A DNA stretch of 64,000 nucleotides, from contig NZ_JAIXIG010000004.1 of assembly GCF_020297365.1 (NCBI RefSeq), positions 96,758 through 160,757 of the forward strand, in the 5' to 3' direction. A program made the position numbers and the translations under genes. The notes under the pieces are model-generated. The model had not been told where the DNA came from. It made no database searches and saw nothing but the letters and a program-made list of their open reading frames with translations. This document shows, piece by piece, positions 43,336-51,522 of this stretch; positions within the stretch are counted from its first letter, which is position 1; each line of letters opens with the position of its first letter. The DNA comes from Curtobacterium oceanosedimentum. GTDB taxonomy: Bacteria > Actinomycetota > Actinomycetes > Actinomycetales > Microbacteriaceae.

Positions 43336-44454
43336 TCAGCGGCGCACCAGCACCCGTTCGCCGGCGACCCACACCCCGACGACGCGGGCGTCGCTGACGG
43401 CGACGACGTCCGCGCGACGGCCGGGCACCAGGACGCCACGGTCGTCGAGGCCGGTGCGACGGGCGGGGGCGGCGCACACGGTCCGCAGCAGGTCGGCGAA
43501 CGGTGCGGTCCCGGCACCGGCGGCCGCGCGCAGCCCCGGGAGCAGCGAGCCGAGGTGGTAGTCGGAGGTGACCACGTCGGCGACCCCGGCGGCGATCGCG
43601 GCACGCGCCGACAGCCCGGACCCGTGCGATCCCCCTCGCCACAGGTTCGGTGCCCCGACGACCACGCCGAGGCCGGCCGACGCGGCCGCCGTGGCGGCGT
43701 CGAGCGTCACCGGGAACTCGGAGATGCCGGACCCCAGGCGGGCCGCGGTGCGGACGGCGTCCACCGAGTCGTCGTCGTGGGCCGCGAGTGCGACCCCGGC
43801 CTCGTGGGCCAGCGCGGCGATCCGCTCGCGCCGTCGGGGGACGCCGTCGGCGCCGCTCCGGAACCGCGCCAGGCGGGCGTCCAGGGCGTCGTCGTCGAGC
43901 CGGTCGAGGGCACGGTACGCGCGCCGCCAGCCCGCCTCGTCGGGGTACTGGCCGCGTCCCGGGGTGTGGTCCATCGACGAGACGAGGCCGATCACGCCGG
44001 CGTCGTCGTCGTCGAGCATCCGTCCGAGCGCCTCGACGGTGTCGTCGTGGGTGACGTCGACCCGCAGGTGCACGCGGACGTCGATCGGCAGGGCCGTGCG
44101 CGCGAGTGCCCCGAGCACGGCCGTCGCGTGCGCCGCGCTCCTGGTCGGCACCGTGTCCGGTTCGACCGAGCAGCACAGGAAGGCGGTGGTCACCCCTGCG
44201 AGCACCGCGTCGGCGGCGAAGGCGTCCAGGGCGTGCGGCAGCGGTACGTCGACGCCGGGGCGCGGCTGCTCGAAGCGGGCGAGCGAGTCGGCGTGCACGT
44301 CGACGAAGCCGGGCAGCAGCTCGACGTCGCCGAGGTCGACCACCTCGTCGCCCGGGTCGGACGGGTCGGACACGACGACACCGTCCCACACGTGCAGGAC
44401 GGTGTCGTCGGTGCCGTCACCGCGGTGGACCCGGGCGGCGCGGTAGGTCGTCAT
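43336..44454 (-). CDS. PhnM-like amidohydrolase
   Basis: A 372-residue metal-dependent amidohydrolase. VELLPGFVDVHADSLARFEQPRPGVD matches the PhnM metal-binding start, followed by HLRVDVTHDD, LVSSMDHTPGRGQY, ALAAHDDDS and VTSDYHLGSLLP. In C-P lyase pathways PhnM cleaves pyrophosphate from a ribosyl triphosphate intermediate, but no phnGHIJKL genes are visible here. It must therefore act on something else, or C-P lyase is encoded elsewhere. It ends a three-gene operon; the ATG overlaps the dehydrogenase stop by 4 nt, and its 3' end is 4 nt from the oxidoreductase stop. Confidence 0.8.
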   Translation of the reverse strand: MTTYRAARVHRGDGTDDTVLHVWDGVVVSDPSDPGDEVVDLGDVELLPGFVDVHADSLARFEQPRPGVDVPLPHALDAFAADAVLAGVTTAFLCCSVEPDTVPTRSAAHATAVLGALARTALPIDVRVHLRVDVTHDDTVEALGRMLDDDDAGVIGLVSSMDHTPGRGQYPDEAGWRRAYRALDRLDDDALDARLARFRSGADGVPRRRERIAALAHEAGVALAAHDDDSVDAVRTAARLGSGISEFPVTLDAATAAASAGLGVVVGAPNLWRGGSHGSGLSARAAIAAGVADVVTSDYHLGSLLPGLRAAAGAGTAPFADLLRTVCAAPARRTGLDDRGVLVPGRRADVVAVSDARVVGVWVAGERVLVRR

Positions 44455-45521
44455 CCGACCATCATCGGCGACGGGACGACCCCGCGCCGCAGGTACCCGG
44501 CCGAGGGGGGCGTGACCACCGCGTGCCCGACGCCCTCGAGCCCGACGGCGGGCTCGACCAGGTCGGCGAACGGCAACCCGGTCGTTGCGAGGAAGTCGAC
44601 CGCCGTGGCGAGGTGCCGCGGCGCGTAGTTGTGCACCCCGACGATCCGGAGCAGGCGGCGCACGATGCGCTCGGGGTCGAGCGAGACGGGTCGGCTGGTC
44701 GACACCGCCCCGACGAGGACCGCCGTGCCGCCGACGTCGAGGGCCTCCACGGCGGTCTCGACCGCGTCCGGCCACCCGGACAGCTCGACCGCCACGTCGA
44801 CCGTGCCGACCGGCTCGCCCGGCGCCACCGCCGACGCGGCACCGAACCGAACCGCCAGGGCCCGGCGCTCGGCGTTCGGGTCGGACACCACGACGCGGGC
44901 ACCGGCCGCCACGGCCATGCCGACCGCGGTCACGCCGAGCATGCCGGCGCCGGTCACCAGGACGTCCGCGCCGGCGAGCGGCCGGTCGATCGCGTCGAGC
45001 GCGGCGGCGACGGTGGCGGTCGCGCACGCCGCGGGGGCTGCGACGACCGCGGACAGCGTCTCGGGCACGACGGCGATCGCCGTGCCGGGCAGGAGCACGC
45101 AGTGCGTGGCGAAGCCGCCGTTCAGGGTCCACGCCGCCGTCGACCGCTCGTGCCCGTACTTGCGCACCGAACGGCACTTCTGCGGCATCCCCGCCGCGCA
45201 CCGGTCGCACGCGCCGCACGACGCCGCCACCGACCAGACGACCCGCTGGCCGACCGCGACCGGCTCCCCGGTGACGGTGCTCGGGGGCGTCCCCGGTGCG
45301 ACCGCGACCACGCGGCCGACCTGCTCGTGCCCGAGGACGCTCGGCGTCGGTCCCGGCCGGTGGCCCAGGGCCGTGTGCAGGTCGCTCCCGCACACCGTGG
45401 CGGCCTCGATCGCGACGAGCACGGCGCCGGCGGGCATCGGTACCGGACCGCGGTGCCGCTCGACCGTCACCGGCAGCCCCGCGCCGTGCCACAGCGCGTA
45501 CCGGGCGTCGACCGACGTCAC
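44451..45521 (-). CDS. Zinc-dependent dehydrogenase, HpnZ type (phosphonate-associated)
   Basis: A 356-residue medium-chain alcohol dehydrogenase. CGSDLHTALGHRPG and LGHEQVGRV hold the catalytic-zinc ligands, and the cysteine cluster CGACDRCAAGMPQKC the structural zinc. GAGMLGVTAVGMAVAAGA binds NAD(P). The HpnZ/TIGR03366 subgroup is defined by its presence in phosphonate loci. It may convert the acetaldehyde released by the phosphonatase. The GTG overlaps the HAD stop by 4 nt. Confidence 0.82.
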   Translation of the reverse strand: MTSVDARYALWHGAGLPVTVERHRGPVPMPAGAVLVAIEAATVCGSDLHTALGHRPGPTPSVLGHEQVGRVVAVAPGTPPSTVTGEPVAVGQRVVWSVAASCGACDRCAAGMPQKCRSVRKYGHERSTAAWTLNGGFATHCVLLPGTAIAVVPETLSAVVAAPAACATATVAAALDAIDRPLAGADVLVTGAGMLGVTAVGMAVAAGARVVVSDPNAERRALAVRFGAASAVAPGEPVGTVDVAVELSGWPDAVETAVEALDVGGTAVLVGAVSTSRPVSLDPERIVRRLLRIVGVHNYAPRHLATAVDFLATTGLPFADLVEPAVGLEGVGHAVVTPPSAGYLRRGVVPSPMMVG

Positions 45522-46213
45522 GCGACCGCGGGCTCGAGCGCGTCGACGGTCGCGAGCAGCGCGGGCACCTCCGCGACCGAGTCGACGACGTGCGTGTGCG
45601 GCACGGTCGCGAAGTCCGCGTCGCCGTGCGTCCCCGTCCGCACCCCGACCACGACCGAGGCGCCGGCCCGGGTCCCGGTGAGCAGGTCGGCCACCGTGTC
45701 GCCGACCACCGCCACCTGCCGGACGTCGTCGGTCCCGGTGCGGAGCACGGCCGTCAGCACCATGTCCGGCCAGGGGCGACCGCGGCCCGCGTCGGCGGGC
45801 GACAGCGCGAGGTCGACCAGCCCGTGCCAGCCGAGCGCGTCGAGGACGGCGTCCCGGGTGGTCGGGGAGAACCCCGTCGTCAGGGCGACCCGGGTGCCGG
45901 ACGCACGCAGGGCCTCCAGGGCGTCCACCGCACCGTCGACGGGCCGGACACCGCGACCGACCGTCGCCGCGTAGGCGTGCTCGAAGGCGGTGTTCGCCGC
46001 GACCGCGCGCTCGCCGTCACCGTCGAAGAGTGCGGTGAACACCGCGATCTTCGACTGCCCCATCGTGTCGAGCGCGTACTGCACGGCCTCGTCGTGGCGG
46101 GTGGTGCCCGCCTCGAGTCCGACGTCGGTGAGCGCGGTGCGGAAGGCGTCGACGACGACGCCGCCGTCGTGCACGGTGGTCCCTGCCATGTCGAGGCAGA
46201 CGAGCGAGATCAT
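45518..46213 (-). CDS. Phosphonatase-like HAD hydrolase
   Basis: A 231-residue HAD enzyme of the PhnX-like group (TIGR03351). Motif I is DMAGTTVHDGG (Asp nucleophile), motif II TTGF, and motif IV VAVVGDTVADLLTG. The cap contains MGQSKIAVF, typical of this subgroup. True phosphonatase uses a cap lysine to bind phosphonoacetaldehyde; the SK here could play this part, but that is uncertain. It is the first gene of the minus-strand operon, with AGGAG before the ATG. Proposed product is acetaldehyde plus phosphate. Confidence 0.83.
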   Translation of the reverse strand: MISLVCLDMAGTTVHDGGVVVDAFRTALTDVGLEAGTTRHDEAVQYALDTMGQSKIAVFTALFDGDGERAVAANTAFEHAYAATVGRGVRPVDGAVDALEALRASGTRVALTTGFSPTTRDAVLDALGWHGLVDLALSPADAGRGRPWPDMVLTAVLRTGTDDVRQVAVVGDTVADLLTGTRAGASVVVGVRTGTHGDADFATVPHTHVVDSVAEVPALLATVDALEPAVA

Positions 46214-46334
46214 GGGGCTCCTGTGGTCCTGGCACCCGCGTCTGCGGGGCTGTCGCCAGCGTCCGGGGGACCGGTGACCGACGGCCGGTCGCCGGGTGTC
46301 CGCCAGGTGAACAGCGTCGACCGGCTCCCGTGGG

Positions 46335-46379
46335 CCTGTCCGGACAGGTGTGCGCCGGGGGTGGCCGTCCCGGTACAGT
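46335..46379. promoter_or_regulatory. GntR operator, copy C, and leaderless GntR promoter
   Basis: Perfect CCTGTCCGGACAGG (46335-46348) lies between the GntR gene and the divergent HAD-HpnZ-PhnM operon. TACAGT (46374-46379) is 7 nt before the GntR GTG, so the operator overlaps the -35 region. It is well placed for autorepression and for control of the divergent operon. Confidence 0.8.
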
Positions 46380-46386
46380 CCGCAGC

Positions 46387-47103
46387 GTGCCGGAAACGCG
46401 TTACCTCGACATCGCCGCCACGCTCGAGTCCGAGCTCGCCGGCGCACCCGTCGGGACCCGTGTCGCCAGCGAGTCCGAGCTCGCGGCGCGCTTCGGCGTC
46501 GGTCGATCGGCAGCGCGGGCGGCCCTGCAGCACCTGCAGCGCCGCAACCGCATCCGGCGGGTCAAGGGCGTCGGCAGCTTCGTCGCCCGACGCATCGACT
46601 ACCGGATCGGCTCGGACGCGGCACCCTCCTGGAGCCACACCGTGCGCGCCGCCGGCGGGGAGCCGTCGAGCGTGACGCTGTCCTGCGCCCCCGCACCGGT
46701 CCCGCCGTCCGTCGCCCCGCACCTCGGGCTCGCACCGGGCGACCCGGCGCACCGGCTGACCCGACGCTCCCTGGTCGACGGACTCCCCGCTGCCTGCGGC
46801 GTGGAGTGGGTGCCCCGCACGGTGGTGCCCGAGCTCGGGCAGGCGCTGCGGGTGCGCGACTCCCTCTACGAGGTGCTGCGCGAGGCGGCCGGTGCGCGCC
46901 CCGTCCGACGCTGGGTCCGGGCGAGTGCGGACGTCGTCACGGACGAGGTCGCCCGGCACCTGGACCTGGACGACGTGACGCTCGGGTGGTTCATCGAGAG
47001 CTGCACGGTCGACCAGGGGAGCGGGCGGCCGCTGCTCGTCAGCCAGCGGTGGATCCGCGCCGACGCCATGCGGGTGCTCTTCGAGGCCGGCGCGACGGGC
47101 TGA
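46387..47103 (+). CDS. GntR-family (HutC/PhnF-type) regulator of the phosphonate locus
   Basis: A 238-residue repressor: an N-terminal winged helix (TRVASESELAARFGVGRSAARAALQHL) and a C-terminal UTRA ligand domain, the layout of PhnF and HutC. The GTG start is 7 nt after a TACAGT box, so the message is probably leaderless. The palindrome overlapping its promoter recurs before phnD and the DMT permease, and I infer that this protein binds all three. The ligand is probably a phosphonate or a pathway intermediate. Confidence 0.85.
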   Translation: MPETRYLDIAATLESELAGAPVGTRVASESELAARFGVGRSAARAALQHLQRRNRIRRVKGVGSFVARRIDYRIGSDAAPSWSHTVRAAGGEPSSVTLSCAPAPVPPSVAPHLGLAPGDPAHRLTRRSLVDGLPAACGVEWVPRTVVPELGQALRVRDSLYEVLREAAGARPVRRWVRASADVVTDEVARHLDLDDVTLGWFIESCTVDQGSGRPLLVSQRWIRADAMRVLFEAGATG

Positions 47104-47260
47104 CCGCTCGGGTCGTGTCCTGCCCGGCCGAGCGGGGCCGCTGGTCCGTCGGCAGCCGCTGCACGGCGCCGCGTTGCGCCGCAGAACGACGGGTGCGTCC
47201 ATCGTTCGCTCCGGGATGCGAAGATGCATCAATGCTGCCGGATCCGAGAACGAGGGTTGG

Positions 47261-48679
47261 ATGACTCCGACGGAGGAACACGACGCGAGCGCGCCGCTGC
47301 TCGACGGGCGCTACCGCCTGGAACAGGCGATCGGTCAGGGCGGCATGTCCGTCGTGTACCGCGGCGTCGACGAGAGCCTGCACCGCCCCGTCGCGATCAA
47401 GGTGTTCCACGCCGGCATCGTCGACATCGCCCGGCAGGAGGCCGAGCTCGGCGTGCTCGCATCACTCGAGCACCACAACCTCGTCAGCCTGCTCGACGCC
47501 GGCGTCGTCCTGGGGGCCGACGGCAACCGGCAGCGCTACATCGTCATGGCCCTCGTCGTCGGGCAGGACCTCGAGGAACGCCTCGCCGTCGGCCCGCTGG
47601 CCTCGCGCCACATCGCCGAGATCGGCTACGACATGGCCGAGGCACTCGACTACATCCACGCCCACGGCGTCGTGCACCGCGACATCAAGCCGTCGAACAT
47701 CCTGCTCGTCGACTACGGCAACGACTCGGACCGTGCCCGTGCGCGCCTGACCGACTTCGGCATCGCCCTCGCCGCCGGCGTCGAACGGCTCACCGCCGAC
47801 GGCGTCACGACGGGCACCGCGGCGTACCTCAGCCCGGAGCAGGCGCGCGGCGCCGACGTCGGACCGGCGAGCGACGTCTACTCGCTCGGCCTCGTGCTGC
47901 TGCAGTGCTTCACCCGCCGCCGCGAGTTCCCCGGCTCGCTCGTCGAGTCCGCGGTGGCACGACTGTCCCGCGACCCGGTGGTGCCCGAGCCGCTGCCCGA
48001 CCACTGGAAGCAGCTGCTCCGGGCGATGACCGCGCAGGACCCCGCCGCCCGTCCGCTCGGAGCCGAGCTCGTGGCGCTGCTCCGCGACGTGGTGATCACC
48101 GAGACGGCCGCCGCCGACCACGTCGTCGACCCGTCCGCCGGTGCGGCCGCGGACGCCGCCGCCGCGCGCGCCGACATCGAGCGACCGGCGACCCTCGACT
48201 CCCTGCCGGACGAGTCACTGCAGCGCACGACCGCGATGGCCGCCCGCCTGTTCGACGCCCCGATCGCCCTGGTCGAGGTGCTCGACGAGGACCGCGAGTG
48301 GTCGCAGTCGTACATCGCCGAGGGCGTCGACGAAGCGGCGCGGAGCATCAGTTTCCGCAACGGGTTCGCACCGGTCCCCGTCCCCGTGGTCATCCCCGAC
48401 GGCTCCGCCCACCCCGAGATGCGGAACAGCCCGCTCGTCACCGGCCCGCTCGGCATCCGGTTCTACGTGAGCGTCCCGCTCGTCAAGCACGACGGGTCGA
48501 CGATCGGCACCCTGGCCGTCCTCGACACCCGGCCGCGTGAGGCCACCGAGGACGACCTCGCCAACCTGCACGACCTCGCGGCGCTCGCCGTGTCCCAGCT
48601 CGAGATCCGGCAGGAGTCCCTCCGCACCACGAGCGACGCGCTGCCCCTCGCGCGTCCGGCGGGCGAGCGGACCGCCTGA
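47261..48679 (+). CDS. Cytoplasmic Ser/Thr protein kinase with C-terminal GAF domain
   Basis: A 472-residue Hanks-type kinase: G-loop GQGGMSVVYRG, VAIKVF lysine, HRDIKPSN catalytic loop (about 141) and DFGIAL (about 165), with an activation segment TTGTAAYLSPEQ. After a linker rich in Ala and Asp comes a GAF domain (about 310-455) with VSVPLVKHDGSTIGTLAVLD. There is no transmembrane helix and no PASTA repeat, so it is not a PknB-like wall sensor. It probably senses a small molecule or redox state. The ATG follows GAGGGTTGG; upstream in-frame codons are less likely. It is monocistronic; its target is unknown. Confidence 0.85.
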   Translation: MTPTEEHDASAPLLDGRYRLEQAIGQGGMSVVYRGVDESLHRPVAIKVFHAGIVDIARQEAELGVLASLEHHNLVSLLDAGVVLGADGNRQRYIVMALVVGQDLEERLAVGPLASRHIAEIGYDMAEALDYIHAHGVVHRDIKPSNILLVDYGNDSDRARARLTDFGIALAAGVERLTADGVTTGTAAYLSPEQARGADVGPASDVYSLGLVLLQCFTRRREFPGSLVESAVARLSRDPVVPEPLPDHWKQLLRAMTAQDPAARPLGAELVALLRDVVITETAAADHVVDPSAGAAADAAAARADIERPATLDSLPDESLQRTTAMAARLFDAPIALVEVLDEDREWSQSYIAEGVDEAARSISFRNGFAPVPVPVVIPDGSAHPEMRNSPLVTGPLGIRFYVSVPLVKHDGSTIGTLAVLDTRPREATEDDLANLHDLAALAVSQLEIRQESLRTTSDALPLARPAGERTA

Positions 48680-48717
48680 CGGGAGGCCCGGTGCCAGCCC
48701 GCACCGCGCCTCCCGTC
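48678..48717. repeat. Palindromic repeat, copy 8
   Basis: GACGGGAGGC pairs exactly with GCCTCCCGTC, with an inner CGGTGC/GCACCG stem and a CAGCC core. The left arm begins inside the kinase stop codon. The gap is convergent with the SDR gene. Confidence 0.9.
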
Positions 48718-48875
48718 CGGCGGTGGTCGCGCCCACCGCGCGCCGACGCCGTCCGCCGAGCGGTCACGGTCCGTCGCCCGGCGCGCTCCCGCGCGACGGC
48801 CTGTGACCGATCGACCACCTGCCGACGGTGTGTCCCGACCACTCGCGGTGCCGTCGCCCGCTCCGCGGGGCGCGC

Positions 48876-49673
48876 TCAGGCGAGGCGGGTCGCGGCGAGG
48901 CCGCCGTCCACGTCGATCGTGGCGCCGTGCACGAAGGCCGCCTCGTCGGAGGCCACCCAGCGCACGGCGAAGGCGACGTCGACGGGCCGGACGGGCGCTC
49001 CGGCGGGGGTGCCCGCCGTCATCTGCGCGAGCACGTCGTGCGAGTCCGCGTTGCCCGGCGTCGCGGTGGCGCCGGGCGACACGGTCGACACCCGCACGCC
49101 GTGCGGTCCGAACTCGGCCGCCCAGGCACGGGTCAGCTGCTCGACGGCGGCCTTCGTCGCCGGGTAGAGCGCCGTGAACGGAACGCCGACGCGGGACATC
49201 CACGAACCGATGTTCACGATGACACCCGATCCGCGATCCACCATCGCAGGAGCCAGTGCTCCGACCAGCACGTGCGGCGCGCGGACGTTCGTGGCCCAGA
49301 GGGCTTCGGCGTCGTCGTCGGCGAGCAGCGCGGTCGGTCCGACCGGGTAGACACCGGCGTTGTTGACCAGGACGTCGACCCGGCCGCCGAGCGCCTCGGT
49401 GGCGCGCGCGGCGAGGTCGCGGACCGCGTCGGGGTGCGTGTCCAGGTCGCCGATCACCGCCACGGCGGTGCCTCCGGACACGGTGATGGTGTCCACCACG
49501 GCCTGCGTGCGCCCGGGGTCGCGGCCGGCGACCGCGACGGTGGCGCCGGAGGCAGCGAGGACCCGGGCGACGGCCGCACCGATGCCGCTCGAGGCGCCGG
49601 TCACCAGTGCGGTACGGCCGGCCAGTCGGTCGTCGGTGGTCAGGGAGTCGAGGAGTGCTTCGTTGGTCTGCAT
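48876..49673 (-). CDS. Short-chain dehydrogenase/reductase (SDR)
   Basis: A 265-residue classical SDR. The NAD(P) motif is TGASSGIG, then NNAG, and the catalytic Ser/Tyr/Lys are in NIGSWMS and YPATK. The sequence ends GATIDVDGG, as in FabG-like enzymes. It is divergent from an AraC regulator, which is the obvious candidate controller. The substrate is unknown. Confidence 0.88.
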   Translation of the reverse strand: MQTNEALLDSLTTDDRLAGRTALVTGASSGIGAAVARVLAASGATVAVAGRDPGRTQAVVDTITVSGGTAVAVIGDLDTHPDAVRDLAARATEALGGRVDVLVNNAGVYPVGPTALLADDDAEALWATNVRAPHVLVGALAPAMVDRGSGVIVNIGSWMSRVGVPFTALYPATKAAVEQLTRAWAAEFGPHGVRVSTVSPGATATPGNADSHDVLAQMTAGTPAGAPVRPVDVAFAVRWVASDEAAFVHGATIDVDGGLAATRLA

Positions 49674-49771
49674 GCTCCGATGCTCGGGCCTGCGTGCCTC
49701 GCGCCGGTTGCCCAGGACTCCGGAGTGCTTGCCGGATCCGGCACCGGCACCCTTGGCGCCCGAGACCTCGA

Positions 49772-49777
49772 CAGAAT
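49772..49777 (+). promoter_or_regulatory. -10 box of the AraC gene (leaderless)
   Basis: CAGAAT ends 6 nt before the ATG at 49784. Confidence 0.4.
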
Positions 49778-49783
49778 GAGCAC

Positions 49784-50689
49784 ATGGACGACGTCACCTC
49801 GGACCGGCTGGACCGTGCGCTGCAGAGCGTCCTCGCCCATCTCGACGACACGGAGCGCGCCGGACGGCTCGGCCTCCGCCTGGCGAGGGTCGACCGTCCG
49901 ACCGACCTCGGCTACCAGCGCTACACGCCGTCGGTGTCGGTGGTCCTCGCCGGACGGAAGCGCTCGATCGTGGGGGATGACGACCAGCTCTGGGGTCGGG
50001 AGCGCTTCATCATCACGCCCGTCGACCTCCCGGTGATCGCCGGGGTGGTCGAGGTCGAACCGCCCGCGGGGTTCGTCGCGGTCGTCTGGCAGCTCGACCC
50101 CACGGTGGTCGCCGAGGTCGCGACGGCGATGTCCCGTCCGCACCAGGACGAAGCGCCACCGGCACGACTCGGCAGCTGGACCCCGGCCCTCGCCGACGCG
50201 TTCGCCCGGCTCGTCGGACTGCTCGATGCTCCGGAGGACATGGCGGTCCTCGCCCCGCTCGTCGCCCGCGAGGTCGTGCTCCGCCTGCTGCAGACCGACC
50301 AGGCGCCGCGCATCCTCGCAGCGATCGGCAACCGGGACGGGGACGTCGTCGCAGCGGCCACGACCCTGCTCACCGAACGGTTGGCGGACCCGTGGTCGGT
50401 GGCCGACCTGGCCGCGGCGGTCCGGACGAGCGAGTCGACCCTGTTCGCGCGCTTCCGGCAGGTCACCGGCATGAGCCCGGTGCAGTACCTGCGGCGGCTG
50501 CGGCTGGGGGAGGCCCGGCGGCGGATGATCGTGCTCGGGGACACCGCTGCCCAGGCCGCGGTGGCGGGCGGGTACCGGAGCGCCTCGCACTTCTCGCGCG
50601 ACTACCGCGCCATGCACGGCCGACCACCGGCTGCCGATGCCGGTCGGGCCCGCGAACTGCTCGCACGGGGCGAGGTCGCGATCGCCTGA
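49784..50689 (+). CDS. AraC-family regulator with AraC_N cupin domain
   Basis: A 301-residue regulator. The N-terminal half matches the AraC_N type (YTPSVSVVLAGRKRSIVGDD, IITPVDLPVIAGV). The C-terminal helix-turn-helix pair is WSVADLAAAVRTSESTLFARF and GGYRSASHFSRDYRAMHGRPP. It is divergent from the SDR gene and probably activates it, a common pairing. The ATG appears leaderless. The ligand is unknown. Confidence 0.85.
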   Translation: MDDVTSDRLDRALQSVLAHLDDTERAGRLGLRLARVDRPTDLGYQRYTPSVSVVLAGRKRSIVGDDDQLWGRERFIITPVDLPVIAGVVEVEPPAGFVAVVWQLDPTVVAEVATAMSRPHQDEAPPARLGSWTPALADAFARLVGLLDAPEDMAVLAPLVAREVVLRLLQTDQAPRILAAIGNRDGDVVAAATTLLTERLADPWSVADLAAAVRTSESTLFARFRQVTGMSPVQYLRRLRLGEARRRMIVLGDTAAQAAVAGGYRSASHFSRDYRAMHGRPPAADAGRARELLARGEVAIA

Positions 50690-50805
50690 CCCGTTCGCGA
50701 GCGCGACCGCCCGCGTCGTCAGTCGGACGGATGATGCGGACGGATCCGGGCTGGCCGTACTGTCGTCGATGTGGGCGACGACCGTCGCCGCGGAGAGGAC
50801 TGCTC

Positions 50806-51030
50806 GTGTTGACCAACCTGTCGGGGGCACACACCGTGGTGCTCCTCGTGATGCTGGGGCTCGAGGCCGTGGCGCTGGTGCAGGTCTGGCGCGATCGACG
50901 GCGCACGCAGGTGGTCAAGGTGCTGTGGACGGTGGTCATCCTCGCGCTGCCCGTGGTCGGCGTGCTGGGCTGGGCCGTGAACTGGCTGCTCGGCAAGGCG
51001 GCGGACGCCCTGCAGCGCCGGAACGCCTGA
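50806..51030 (+). CDS. Small PLDc_N-like membrane protein
   Basis: A 74-residue protein with two helices (HTVVLLVMLGLEAVALVQVW and VLWTVVILALPVVGVLGWAVNWLLG) joined by a basic loop, the layout of the phospholipase D-nuclease N-terminal family. The GTG has a GAGAGGAC site. Its role is unknown. It converges on the TPR-like gene with a 6-nt gap. Confidence 0.7.
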   Translation: MLTNLSGAHTVVLLVMLGLEAVALVQVWRDRRRTQVVKVLWTVVILALPVVGVLGWAVNWLLGKAADALQRRNA

Positions 51031-51036
51031 CGCGCG

Positions 51037-51522
51037 TCAGTCCTCCGTGAGGGCCGCGGCGTAGGCGCGGACGGACCGGTGGTACCGGGGGAGCGTCGGC
51101 TCCACGGCCTCGATCGCGACTCGGAGTGCCTCGGCGGACCGTCCCGCGCTGTGCAGGGCGAGCGCGAGGAACACCCGCGGTGCCGCTCCGGTGGCGGGGT
51201 GCTCCGGGGCGTCGCGGAGCATCGCGACGGCAGCGTCGGTCCGGCCGAGGTTCCGCAGCGTCGAGGCGTGCTGGACGACCATCCTGGCGGCGCGGTCCGG
51301 GTCGACGGAGTCCAGGCCGGCGGCGGTCGCGGCGGCGTACTGCACGTCGGCGTCGGCCTCGTGTCCGCCGGAGTCGAAGGCGCCGCCGAGCTCGAACGCG
51401 CCGAGTGCCGGGTGCGGGGCGTCGGCGGCGAGGTCGCGCATCAGCTCGATCCGCTGCCGGTCGTCGATCGTCTCGTCGTCCCACAGCGCCGCGACGCGTG
51501 ACTCCCAGTCCCCGGTGCTCAT
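51037..51522 (-). CDS. TPR-like small protein
   Basis: A 161-residue soluble helical protein. Repeated Ala-rich helix pairs (AAATAAGLDSVDPDRAARMV, AVAMLRDAPEH, VFLALALHSAGRSAEALRVA) look like tetratricopeptide repeats. The ATG overlaps the stop of the PmoA-like gene by 4 nt. The opening WESRVAALWDDE is common in actinobacterial proteins of this type, whose function is unknown. Confidence 0.7.
   Translation of the reverse strand: MSTGDWESRVAALWDDETIDDRQRIELMRDLAADAPHPALGAFELGGAFDSGGHEADADVQYAAATAAGLDSVDPDRAARMVVQHASTLRNLGRTDAAVAMLRDAPEHPATGAAPRVFLALALHSAGRSAEALRVAIEAVEPTLPRYHRSVRAYAAALTED

Noticed and set aside
50771..50812. Leaderless 13-codon upstream frame overlapping the PLDc_N-like start, after TACTGT
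   Set aside because: The geometry fits but such a short frame arises easily, and the main gene has its own GAGAGGAC ribosome site.
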